Positions 32,468 to 39,537 of a stretch of 39,537 nt of DNA are shown here, piece after piece; the stretch's first letter is position 1, and every line of letters begins with the position of its first letter. Below the pieces are notes generated by a model. That model saw nothing but the letters and a program-made list of their open reading frames with translations. It did not search any database and was not told where the DNA came from. The position numbers and the translations under genes are program-made. The stretch is from Bacteroidota bacterium. Its GTDB lineage: Bacteria; Bacteroidota; Bacteroidia; Bacteroidales; F082. The stretch is from NCBI GenBank assembly GCA_003650425.1, contig QMPP01000003.1:1-39537 (forward strand), in the 5' to 3' direction.

Positions 32468-34366
32468 TTATCCATTCATTGATGCCAGAAACTCTTCGTT
32501 GGTGGCAGTGAATTTAATTCTGTCTTTTAAAAACTGCATGGCTTCTACCGGGTTCATGTCAGCCAGGTGATTACGTAATATCCAGATTCGTTGCAGTGTA
32601 TCTTTGTCAAGCAGCAGGTCATCACGACGGGTGCTCGAGCTAACAATGTCGATAGCAGGATAAATACGTTTGTTGGAAAGCTTACGATCAAGCTGAAGCT
32701 CCATATTGCCGGTTCCTTTAAACTCTTCAAAAATAACCTCATCCATTTTTGAACCGGTATCGGTTAGTGCTGTGGCGAGAATGGTTAGTGAGCCACCGTT
32801 TTCAATTTGGCGGGCGGCACCAAAAAATCTTTTAGGTTTTTGAAGTGCATTGGCTTCAACACCCCCTGAGAGTACTTTGCCCGATGCCGGCGATACCGTA
32901 TTGTAAGCACGTGCCAAACGGGTGATGGAGTCCAAAAGAATAACCACGTCATGCCCACTTTCAACCAGTCGTTTTGCTTTTTCCAAAACCAGGTTGGCAA
33001 TTTTTACATGCTTTTCGGCCGGTTCATCAAAGGTCGATGCAATCACTTCGGCGTTCACGCTTCGTGCCATATCGGTAACCTCCTCAGGACGTTCGTCGAT
33101 AAGCAATATAATAAGGTAAACATCGGGGTGGTTGGCGGCAATGGCGTTGGCAACCTCTTTTAACAATACCGTTTTACCGGTTTTTGGTTGCGAAACAATC
33201 AGCCCGCGCTGGCCTTTTCCAATGGGAGCAAACATATCCATGATTCGGGTCGAAATCGACTCTTTGGCATGGCCTGTCAGTTTGAATTTTTCCTGTGGGA
33301 AAAGCGGCGTTAAAAAATCGAAAGGAACACGGTCGCGAACCTCCTCGGGTGACTTACCATTGATGGAATCAACTTTAATTAACGGGAAATACTTTTCACC
33401 CTCTTTGGGAGGGCGAATTTCACCTTTAATAGTGTCGCCGGTTTTTAGGCCAAACAGTTTAATCTGCGACTGCGAAACATAAATATCGTCGGGCGAGTTC
33501 AGGTAGTTGTAATCGGAGGAGCGTAAAAAACCGTAGCGGTCGGGCATTACTTCTAAAACACCTTCGGCAGTAACCATGGCATCAAAATCATCGTTGCTAT
33601 CCTGTGGAGGGCGCTGTCTGTTTTTTTGATAGGATGGGTTTTGCATATCACGACTTGGTCTGTCGTCGTAGCGTTGTTGACTTTGGTATGGCTTTCTCTC
33701 TCTGCTGTTTTCCTTACCATTTTCTGCGGGCTTTTGAGTAGTTGATTGCGAAGGATTGATTTTCTCTTTGCTTTGTTCAGGTTGTTGAGTTTGCTTTTTG
33801 TCGGCATCAGCGGCAGGCTCGGCAGTTTGTGTTTTTCTGGGTCTTCCCCGACGCTGTTTTTTTACAGGCTCTTCCTGCTTTTTCTCAGGATTCTGCGGTG
33901 AAGCTTTTGGTTTGCTGTCGGTTTTGGTAACCGATAACTGTTCGTCAGCCAATGGTGTAAGTTTATCTTCCTGCTTTATTTGCGAAACCACCTCGCTCGA
34001 TGAAGAAGCTACAGGATCACTTTTACGAGGACGGCCTCTTCTTTTAGCGCTACTTTCGTTGCTTTGCTTTTCTGAAGGTCTAGCCGGCTTATCGGTTTTG
34101 GTTCTAATATTTTTTTTGTTTTTTTCTTTTGGCGCAGGTTTGTTTTTATCAGTAGCCTGATTTTTTTTGGGACGCCCCCTGCGAGGCTTAGCGGATGCTT
34201 TTTCTTGGTCAAGCATTTCGGAGGTGGGGTTGGCTGCTTGAAAGTCAAGAATCTTGTAAATGATTTCTTCTTTTTCCAGTTTGTCCGCTTTTGGAATGTT
34301 TAATTGTTTGGCAATGGCTTTTAGCTCGCTTGCCAACTTGGATTCCAATTCAGATTTAATATACAT
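32468..34366 (-). CDS. rho: transcription termination factor Rho with long disordered AT-hook insert
   Basis: A 632-residue Rho. The Rho_N helical domain is at 1-45. Residues about 48-260 are a low-complexity Lys/Pro/Gln/Ser insert with three AT-hook-like motifs: RRGRPKK (62-68), RRGRPRK (109-115) and RRGRPRK (172-178). The RNA-binding OB domain (~262-340) has [12 protein letters not shown]. The ATPase core has Walker [14 protein letters not shown] and [13 protein letters not shown]. Rho is a hexameric RNA helicase that ends transcription. Such inserts are known in Bacteroidota Rho, and the disordered region of the B. thetaiotaomicron protein has been reported to drive condensate formation. 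A possible -7 box (TATATTTG on minus) is at 34484-34491. Confidence 0.97.
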   Translation of the reverse strand: MYIKSELESKLASELKAIAKQLNIPKADKLEKEEIIYKILDFQAANPTSEMLDQEKASAKPRRGRPKKNQATDKNKPAPKEKNKKNIRTKTDKPARPSEKQSNESSAKRRGRPRKSDPVASSSSEVVSQIKQEDKLTPLADEQLSVTKTDSKPKASPQNPEKKQEEPVKKQRRGRPRKTQTAEPAADADKKQTQQPEQSKEKINPSQSTTQKPAENGKENSRERKPYQSQQRYDDRPSRDMQNPSYQKNRQRPPQDSNDDFDAMVTAEGVLEVMPDRYGFLRSSDYNYLNSPDDIYVSQSQIKLFGLKTGDTIKGEIRPPKEGEKYFPLIKVDSINGKSPEEVRDRVPFDFLTPLFPQEKFKLTGHAKESISTRIMDMFAPIGKGQRGLIVSQPKTGKTVLLKEVANAIAANHPDVYLIILLIDERPEEVTDMARSVNAEVIASTFDEPAEKHVKIANLVLEKAKRLVESGHDVVILLDSITRLARAYNTVSPASGKVLSGGVEANALQKPKRFFGAARQIENGGSLTILATALTDTGSKMDEVIFEEFKGTGNMELQLDRKLSNKRIYPAIDIVSSSTRRDDLLLDKDTLQRIWILRNHLADMNPVEAMQFLKDRIKFTATNEEFLASMNG

Positions 34367-34538
34367 AGGTGTAATTTATTTAGAAATAAAATGTCTAATA
34401 TTTTCGATTGAAAATCAAAATTAAGAATAAATTATTGCTTGGGATTTGTGATTGTGAGCCATTAATAGGCTGAAAATGCGCTGCAAATATAATAGTTATT
34501 TTTAATTCTCATATTTATTTTAGTCTTTTATTTTATTT

Positions 34539-34546
34539 TATTTTTG
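34539..34546 (+). promoter_or_regulatory. -7 element of the DUF4293 gene
   Basis: TATTTTTG fits TAnnTTTG and overlaps the ORF-track start (34544), which supports the downstream start at 34571. No clear -33 box. Confidence 0.4.
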
Positions 34547-34570
34547 TGGCTTCATTTAAACTTTGTAATT

Positions 34571-35047
34571 ATGATTCAGCGTAAACAAACCATTTTTCTT
34601 TTTTTAGCCGCCGTTGCCATGGCACTCGATTTTATTTTTCCCATCGCTACTTTTATCGGTTCCGGCCAATATCAGCTTGAGTTTTATGTTTATCAGGTAG
34701 TTAATATGGTGCCCGATGCAACAACTCCCTTCGATGTTATGTTTGTGGCGCCTGTAACCGCCTTGACGGGATTGGTAATGTTGGGTTCTGTCATCACCAT
34801 TTTTATGTTTCGTAAGCGCGTTATGCAGGCCAAGATGGTTCGTGGTTTGGTTATTTTTACCCTTGCCGATGTTGCGCTGCTTTTCTTTTACAACATTCCG
34901 GCACTTGAAAAGTTAACCGGTTACCAGGCACAATACAATTATGTTGGTATTGCTATGCCATTGCTGGCTATGATACTTCTTATTTTGGCCATCGGGGGCA
35001 TTATGAAAGATGAAAAGCTGGTGCGTTCTGCTGACAGGCTGAGGTAG
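34571..35047 (+). CDS. DUF4293 family membrane protein
   Basis: A 158-residue protein starting MIQRKQTIFLFLAAVAMALD; the ORF-track start lies in the promoter. Four hydrophobic segments (about 8-26, 52-78, 88-108 and 124-145) give a small four-helix inner-membrane protein. The MIQRKQTIFLF start and a conserved KxVRG-like loop after helix 2 are typical of DUF4293, a family restricted to Bacteroidota with no known function. It commonly lies beside rho in these genomes, as here, where the two are divergent across about 200 bp. Confidence 0.88.
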   Translation: MIQRKQTIFLFLAAVAMALDFIFPIATFIGSGQYQLEFYVYQVVNMVPDATTPFDVMFVAPVTALTGLVMLGSVITIFMFRKRVMQAKMVRGLVIFTLADVALLFFYNIPALEKLTGYQAQYNYVGIAMPLLAMILLILAIGGIMKDEKLVRSADRLR

Positions 35048-35777
35048 AATACGGTTGCGTAATCCTTAGGTTACTTATTGCAACGTTGTCCGTTTCAAGT
35101 ATGAAGGTATGAGGCCGCATGGAAAAGTGCCTAAAGTACTTCGGATGCCTAAAACGACTGGAGTTGTCAGTAACAGTCTGATACCACGGTGATTGCTTTG
35201 GCGAGCCGGAGGCTCGTCTCGCAAATTGGTTCTCTTTTGCTTTAAGTACATGGAATTATCAGTCCTGTGCTCCAAAACGAAGCAACCCCCCCCCAATAAA
35301 CGACAAAGCAAAGGATTAAACACACCTCCCGACTGAAGTGAAGCACCAAATTACAAGCACCAAAAACCAAATAATATCAAAATACTAATATTTAAAAAAC
35401 CAAAACTGTCTCATTCAATGGGTTTGGGTTATTTTTTATTTTTTGATATTGGATTAAAATTACCTTCTGCCCCGCCCTGAAGGACGGGGCAACGAGGATA
35501 CTGCTAATTCTGCCCCGCCCTGAAGGACGGGGCAACAAGAATGCTACAAATTTTCTCCCACATTCCTCGATACAATTTCTTTTTCCTGACGTCAGAAGAA
35601 ATCACTCAGGATGAACTGGTATAGGGTTGCAGATTGGAGATTTTGTGTTCATTCGTACATCGTGAAAAAAAGAGAAAAACTTTTTCTATCGACAATCAGC
35701 AGTTAATAACTATTCTGAATTTCAAAGTTTTCAACCTTTTAACGTGATATTTTTGTGTCAGTATTTAATATAAAAGT
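35048..35777. other. 730-bp intergenic region with repeats and a C9 tract
   Basis: No gene is supported; the 82-codon minus ORF at 35075-35323 has no family match and a composition that looks like translated repeat. Visible are a hairpin GCGAGCC-GGA-GGCTCGT near 35200, a run of nine C at 35286-35294, a possible weak terminator (35398-35430 followed by T runs), twin GC hairpins at 35465-35536, and a -7-like TATTTTTG at 35748-35755 just before the next gene. The segment 35048-35330 is GC-richer than the rest and may be a decayed repeat element. Confidence 0.55.
35465..35536. repeat. two identical 29-nt units, each a GC-rich hairpin
   Basis: A 29-nt unit beginning TTCTGCCCCGCCCTGAAGGA occurs at 35465-35493 and again at 35508-35536. 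Each folds as GCCCCGCCC-TGAA-GGACGGGGC, with one G-T pair. The GC content stands out from the AT-rich surroundings. It could be a dispersed palindromic repeat or an RNA-processing or attenuator structure. Confidence 0.8.
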
Positions 35778-36656
35778 ATGTTAACAGCGTCAGGTTTAAA
35801 ATCGTTGCAGGCACTTATCAGTATGGTTGATGATCCGGATGATAGAGTTTATTCGTCACTTAAAAGCCGGTTGCTTTCGTACGAGGAAGATGCGTTACCT
35901 CCTTTGAAAGAGGCTTGGATGGCTGCTACCGACTTGCTGGTGGTTTCGCGATTGGGGGAGCTGCTGGATGAAATTAATTTCAGGCTGATTTATAATGAAT
36001 TGAAAGCGTGGCTTTTGGAAGGTTCAAAAGGGTTGACCAAAGTGATGTTTTTAGTAAACAGATTGGGTGATAAAAATTTTGATGATACGCTTTACCAGAG
36101 TAAGATAGAGCTTCTTTTTAAAGATGCCTGGCTCGAGATGAACGAGAATCTGACAGCTTTGGAGCAGATTAAGGTATTAAATCACATTTTCTTTTCCATC
36201 CATCATTACAATAGCAATCCTGATATCAACGATGTGGTGGACGATTTTTTTATCGCCCGGCTGATGGATACCAAAGAGGGCAATGCTACTTCCATGGGGC
36301 TGCTTTATCTCTCCATCGCCCGCTATCTAAAGCTTCCTGTGTACGGCGTTAACCTGCCGGGGCATCTTATTTTGGCTTACGTCGATGATCGGTTCAAGCT
36401 TAAAGATCAGGATAGCTACAGCCGGGATGATGTGTTGTTTTATATCAATCCATTTAATAGTGGTACTGTGTTTACCGAAAGCGAGATTACACTTTATATT
36501 AAACAGGTCAACTTAACAGAAAAAGAACACTATTATCTTCCTGCTAAAAACAGTTTAATTGTTCATCGTTATTTAAAAGAGCTGCAAAAAGCCTACGCCC
36601 GCCAGGACGATGACATGATGAGTGATAAGATAAAGCAGTTGCTAACCCTTTTTTAA
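35778..36656 (+). CDS. SirB1/transglutaminase-like family protein
   Basis: A 292-residue soluble protein. The N-terminal third is helical and HEAT-like (MVDDPDDRVYSSLKSRLL, EEDALPPLKEAW), followed by the SirB1-type transglutaminase-like region with EGNATSMGLLYLSIARYL and LPVYGVNLPGHLILAY. No Cys occupies the transglutaminase nucleophile position, as in most of this branch, so an enzymatic role is doubtful. Function is unknown; relatives occur widely in bacteria. A -7-like TATTTTTG lies 22 nt upstream. Convergent with holA. Confidence 0.8.
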   Translation: MLTASGLKSLQALISMVDDPDDRVYSSLKSRLLSYEEDALPPLKEAWMAATDLLVVSRLGELLDEINFRLIYNELKAWLLEGSKGLTKVMFLVNRLGDKNFDDTLYQSKIELLFKDAWLEMNENLTALEQIKVLNHIFFSIHHYNSNPDINDVVDDFFIARLMDTKEGNATSMGLLYLSIARYLKLPVYGVNLPGHLILAYVDDRFKLKDQDSYSRDDVLFYINPFNSGTVFTESEITLYIKQVNLTEKEHYYLPAKNSLIVHRYLKELQKAYARQDDDMMSDKIKQLLTLF

Positions 36657-36725
36657 TATTCCTTGTTTGTGTTAAGTTTCCGGTAAACTTATGGTTTATG
36701 CGGGATTGATAAGTAATAGGGAGGG

Positions 36726-37766
36726 CTATAAAAAAACGCCGTGAATACATTTATAAACGAATTCCGACAGGGGGCCGTAATCCTTGGCATCTATCGAGCC
36801 ATATCCCTTGCTTTTTAAATCCAGAACGCGGATTTCAGCAATGATTTTCCTGATTACGCCGGGAGGGTAGTTTCTCGCGGCAACGGCATAATCGTTAATA
36901 AAGGCCGGGTTAACACCAATGGAAGAAGCAATCTCTCTCGGATTTTCCTTTTTGAACCGATGGTATAAAAATACTTTTACAAAATAGTTGTATAACATCA
37001 CGGTAACCATCTGAAGCGGGTTGTCCTTGGGGTTGGCTTCGAAATAGTGGATAATTTGTTGAGCCTTAAAAACATTTCTGGTTCCCAATGCTTTGGTCAG
37101 CTCAAAAATATTATAATCTTTACTGATACCAATGTTGGTTTCAATGATCTGAGGGGTAATTTTTTTTGATTCGTCAGCAGTAATAAAGAGTTTGTTGATT
37201 TCGTTCACTAAGCGGCTTAAATCACTTCCCACGTAGTCGGCCAGCAGGCGGGTTGAAACAGCATCAATGCTATAGCCTTTCTCTTTTACATACCTGTCAA
37301 TCCAGCCGGGAATCTGATTATCGTAAACTTTTTTTGTTTCTAAAAAGGTAACCTTGTCCGATTTGTTCAGCTTCTTGTAAAAACTTTTTCGTTTGTCCAG
37401 TTTCTTATATTTATACCCCATTACCAGGATGGTGTTTTCCTGCGGATTTTCAATATAAGATTCCAAATCGTCGAGCTTACGGTTATTGGCAGTTAAATCC
37501 TGTGCCTCTTTTACAATGATGACTTGGTAATTTCCAAGCATTGAATAAACACGGCAACGATCGGCAATGTCGCGGGCAGTAACATCACGACCATAAACTA
37601 CGGTTTGGTTAAAAGCCTTGTCAGCCTCCTCTAACACATTGTTTTCTATGTACTTAATAACCTCATCAATATAGTAAGCCTCTTCACCGTGCAAAAGGTA
37701 AATAGGACTGTAAACTCTGTTGATTAGGTTGCGCATCAACTGCTCAAAGGAGATGTTTGCTGCCAT
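36726..37766 (-). CDS. holA: DNA polymerase III subunit delta
   Basis: A 346-residue clamp-loader subunit. It starts with a short lead and the P-loop-like strand SPIYLLHGEEAYYIDEVIKYI, followed by VYSMLGNYQVIIVKEAQDL and the HolA-type middle KVTFLETKKV. The C-terminal helical collar has NPLQMVTVMLYNYFVKVFL. Delta opens the beta sliding clamp within the clamp-loader complex. Its start codon overlaps the amn stop by 1 nt, so the pair is co-transcribed. Confidence 0.92.
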   Translation of the reverse strand: MAANISFEQLMRNLINRVYSPIYLLHGEEAYYIDEVIKYIENNVLEEADKAFNQTVVYGRDVTARDIADRCRVYSMLGNYQVIIVKEAQDLTANNRKLDDLESYIENPQENTILVMGYKYKKLDKRKSFYKKLNKSDKVTFLETKKVYDNQIPGWIDRYVKEKGYSIDAVSTRLLADYVGSDLSRLVNEINKLFITADESKKITPQIIETNIGISKDYNIFELTKALGTRNVFKAQQIIHYFEANPKDNPLQMVTVMLYNYFVKVFLYHRFKKENPREIASSIGVNPAFINDYAVAARNYPPGVIRKIIAEIRVLDLKSKGYGSIDAKDYGPLSEFVYKCIHGVFL

Positions 37767-38533
37767 TAAAAATGAAGGTGTTTAACTGTTAGTCCGTTAT
37801 TGATAAGCTGTTTTAATGATTTTATTCCAGCTTTGATATGATCGTCAACGAAAGTGTCGTTAACTTTTTTGTCGCTTTCTAAGGTTTTTATACCTTCGGG
37901 AACCATGGGTTGATCCGAAACCAGCAGAAGAGCTCCTGTTGGAATTTTGTTGTAAAATCCTACTGAGAAAATAGTAGCTGTTTCCATATCGATGGCCATG
38001 GCTCTGACTTGCCTGAGATAATCTTTGAAATCCTCGTCGTGTTCCCAAACCCTGCGGTTGGTAGTAAATACAGTACCAGTCCAATAATCACGACCCATAT
38101 CGCGGATGGTGGTCGAGATGGCTTTCTGCAAATTAAAGGCAGGTAATGCTGGTACTTCCGGGGGGAAATAGTCGTCGGACGTTCCGTCGCCGCGAATGGC
38201 CGCGATGGGTAAGATAAAATCACCCACTTCATTTTTCTTTTTCAATCCACCGCACTTTCCTAAAAACAGGGCTGCTTTTGGTTTAATGGCACTCAACAAG
38301 TCCATCACGGTAGCCGCATTGGCACTGCCCATGCCGAAGTTTATCATGGTAATGTCGTCGGCAGTAGCGCAAGGCATCGGGTTGTCTTTTCCAACTATTT
38401 CAACATTATTCCATTGTGCAAAAAGGTCGAGGTAATGTTTAAAGTTGGTAAGTAAAATATATTCGCCAAACTTTTCGAGAGGAAGTCCCGTGTATCGACA
38501 AAGCCAATTCGATACAATATCGTGCTTTTTCAT
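37766..38533 (-). CDS. amn: AMP nucleosidase
   Basis: A 255-residue nucleoside-phosphorylase-fold protein. Characteristic segments are MINFGMGSANAATVMDLL, the core LFLGKCGGLKKKNEVGDFILPIAA and the late active-site pattern AIDMETATIFSVGF, with LLLVSDQPM. The short form without the E. coli N-terminal regulatory domain is usual in Bacteroidota. It hydrolyses AMP to adenine and ribose 5-phosphate in purine salvage. It is first in a two-gene unit with holA; a -7-like box (TAAATTTG on minus) is at 38553-38560. A uridine-phosphorylase role is less likely. Confidence 0.88.
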   Translation of the reverse strand: MKKHDIVSNWLCRYTGLPLEKFGEYILLTNFKHYLDLFAQWNNVEIVGKDNPMPCATADDITMINFGMGSANAATVMDLLSAIKPKAALFLGKCGGLKKKNEVGDFILPIAAIRGDGTSDDYFPPEVPALPAFNLQKAISTTIRDMGRDYWTGTVFTTNRRVWEHDEDFKDYLRQVRAMAIDMETATIFSVGFYNKIPTGALLLVSDQPMVPEGIKTLESDKKVNDTFVDDHIKAGIKSLKQLINNGLTVKHLHF

Positions 38534-38592
38534 AGGATTGCTATTTTGGCGGCAAATTTACGATTTTTTTAACAGATACAGGAGCCATAACC

Positions 38593-39537
38593 CTACATCA
38601 AAAAGCTCATCATGATACCGGCTGCCACGGCAGATCCTATTACACCCGCCACGTTGGGAGCCATGGCATGCATTAACAGGTGATTGGTAGGGTCGTAACG
38701 AAGTCCTTCGGTTTGAACAACCCTAGCACTATCGGGTACAGCCGAAACTCCGGCGGCTCCTATTAACGGGTTAATCTGATTGTCGGCAGCTGAAAATAAG
38801 TTCATCACTTTAGCAAAAATAACTCCTCCTGCCGTGGCAACAATAAACGAGAGTGCACCCAGCACAAAAATCAAAATGGATTCTGGTGTTAAAAATACAT
38901 CGGCTTGTGTGGATGCCCCTACCGTGAGACCCAGAAGAATGGTAACAATATCGATTAAAGAGGTTCTCGCTGTGTCAGCCAACCGTTTGGTTACACCACT
39001 CTCTTTTAAAAGATTTCCAAAAAAGAGCATTCCAAGCAGGGGCAACGCACCGGGTGAGATAAAAGTGGTTAATATAAGGGCAACAATGGGAAAAATAATT
39101 TTTTCACGTTTACTTACGGCGCGTGTTGGTTTCATTCGGATTTTACGCTCTTTTTTATTGGTTAGAAGCCGCATCACCGGTGGCTGAATTACGGGAACCA
39201 GCGCCATATAGGAGTAAGCGGCAATAGCAATAGGGCCGATGAGGTTTTTGGTTTGCAGCCCGTGTATAATGCTTCCGTTGGCAAGTTTCGACGAAAGAAA
39301 AATGGCTGTAGGGCCGTCGGCGCCCCCGATAATACCGATGGCTCCTGCTTCGGGCATATTGAACCCGAGATATAAGGCTCCCAAAAAAGTAAGGAAAATG
39401 CCTACCTGAGCTGCTGCCCCTAAAAGGATAAGCCTCGGATTGGAAATAAGTGACGAAAAGTCGGTCATGGCACCTATGCCAAGAAATATCAAGGGTGGAT
39501 AAATTCCTTTTACTACACCATAGTAAAGGTAGTTAAG
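38593..39537 (-). CDS. oadB: sodium-pumping oxaloacetate decarboxylase subunit beta (partial)
   Basis: A polytopic inner-membrane protein whose 5' end lies beyond the window; the frame stays open to 39537 ([16 protein letters not shown] precedes the ORF-track start, which uses TTG). 314 residues are present, roughly three quarters of the family length. The key Na+-site motif [10 protein letters not shown] is intact, as are the late blocks [17 protein letters not shown] and [14 protein letters not shown]. The beta subunit couples decarboxylation of the biotin-bound carboxyl group to Na+ export. The alpha and gamma subunits are presumably upstream, outside the window. The stop is 59 nt before amn. 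Confidence 0.95.
   Translation of the reverse strand, partial: LNYLYYGVVKGIYPPLIFLGIGAMTDFSSLISNPRLILLGAAAQVGIFLTFLGALYLGFNMPEAGAIGIIGGADGPTAIFLSSKLANGSIIHGLQTKNLIGPIAIAAYSYMALVPVIQPPVMRLLTNKKERKIRMKPTRAVSKREKIIFPIVALILTTFISPGALPLLGMLFFGNLLKESGVTKRLADTARTSLIDIVTILLGLTVGASTQADVFLTPESILIFVLGALSFIVATAGGVIFAKVMNLFSAADNQINPLIGAAGVSAVPDSARVVQTEGLRYDPTNHLLMHAMAPNVAGVIGSAVAAGIMMSFLM

Noticed and set aside
34009-34248. Small ORFs opposite or within the rho insert
   Set aside because: Low-complexity shadows of the Lys-rich Rho insert in other frames.
35075-35323. 82-codon minus-strand ORF
   Set aside because: Crosses a C9 tract and a hairpin, has no recognisable domain, and looks like translated repeat DNA.

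Overview
This window looks like the chromosome of a Bacteroidota bacterium. The supporting signs are promoter-like TTG-N17/18-TAnnTTTG boxes, a type IX secretion (T9SS) C-terminal domain, a DUF4293 membrane protein, a Rho factor with a long charged insert, a flexirubin-type aromatic amino acid lyase, and a Na+-pumping oxaloacetate decarboxylase beta subunit. Base composition is moderately AT-rich. Mevalonate-pathway genes (mvaD, idi) sit beside flexirubin-type genes, which fits a marine or soil lineage better than gut Bacteroides; this placement is an inference. I see no rRNA, tRNA, CRISPR array or complete insertion sequence.

Layout. 1-224: two 20-nt direct repeats, possibly the end of an IS. 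225-5871: a glycosyltransferase fused to a helical-barrel domain, a membrane-anchored C45-type Ntn hydrolase, a WbqC-like protein, and a cytosolic/lipoprotein thioredoxin pair. 5989-6408: a stand-alone IS1595-type zinc-ribbon/HTH protein without a transposase core. 6416-11805 (minus): a tightly packed five-gene operon, read in the order coiled-coil protein, inner-membrane protein with an OmpA-like end, Rab/Ras-like small GTPase, soluble histidine kinase, MATE transporter. 11961-14715: two tRNA methylthiotransferases (miaB-type, mtaB-type). 14724-18297 (minus): tyrosine/histidine ammonia-lyase, ketoacyl reductase and ketoacyl synthase, a reduced flexirubin/aryl-polyene-like module. 18492-21636: idi, a Dabb-domain protein, rnz and sucC. 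21764-27734: small secreted proteins, an SDR, an MFS sugar transporter, a Tat-exported glycosylasparaginase, and a lipoprotein resembling the non-catalytic front domain of PhoD-like phosphatases. 27841-31774 (minus): mvaD, a T9SS cargo protein and an unknown lipoprotein. 32468-39537: rho, DUF4293, a SirB1/transglutaminase-like protein, holA, amn and the partial oadB. Two intergenic stretches of about 700 bp (31775-32467 and 35048-35777) carry repeats.

The most interesting locus is the 6416-11857 operon. It combines a eukaryote-like small GTPase, in which Glu replaces the Ras Gln61-equivalent, with a membrane-spanning OmpA-like protein. That protein and the small coiled-coil protein share an N-terminal LSxLRxIIxG motif. 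The last two genes are a cytoplasmic histidine kinase and an exporter. It reads as a signalling or polarity system linking the envelope to a GTPase switch, and I do not know an established name or function for it.
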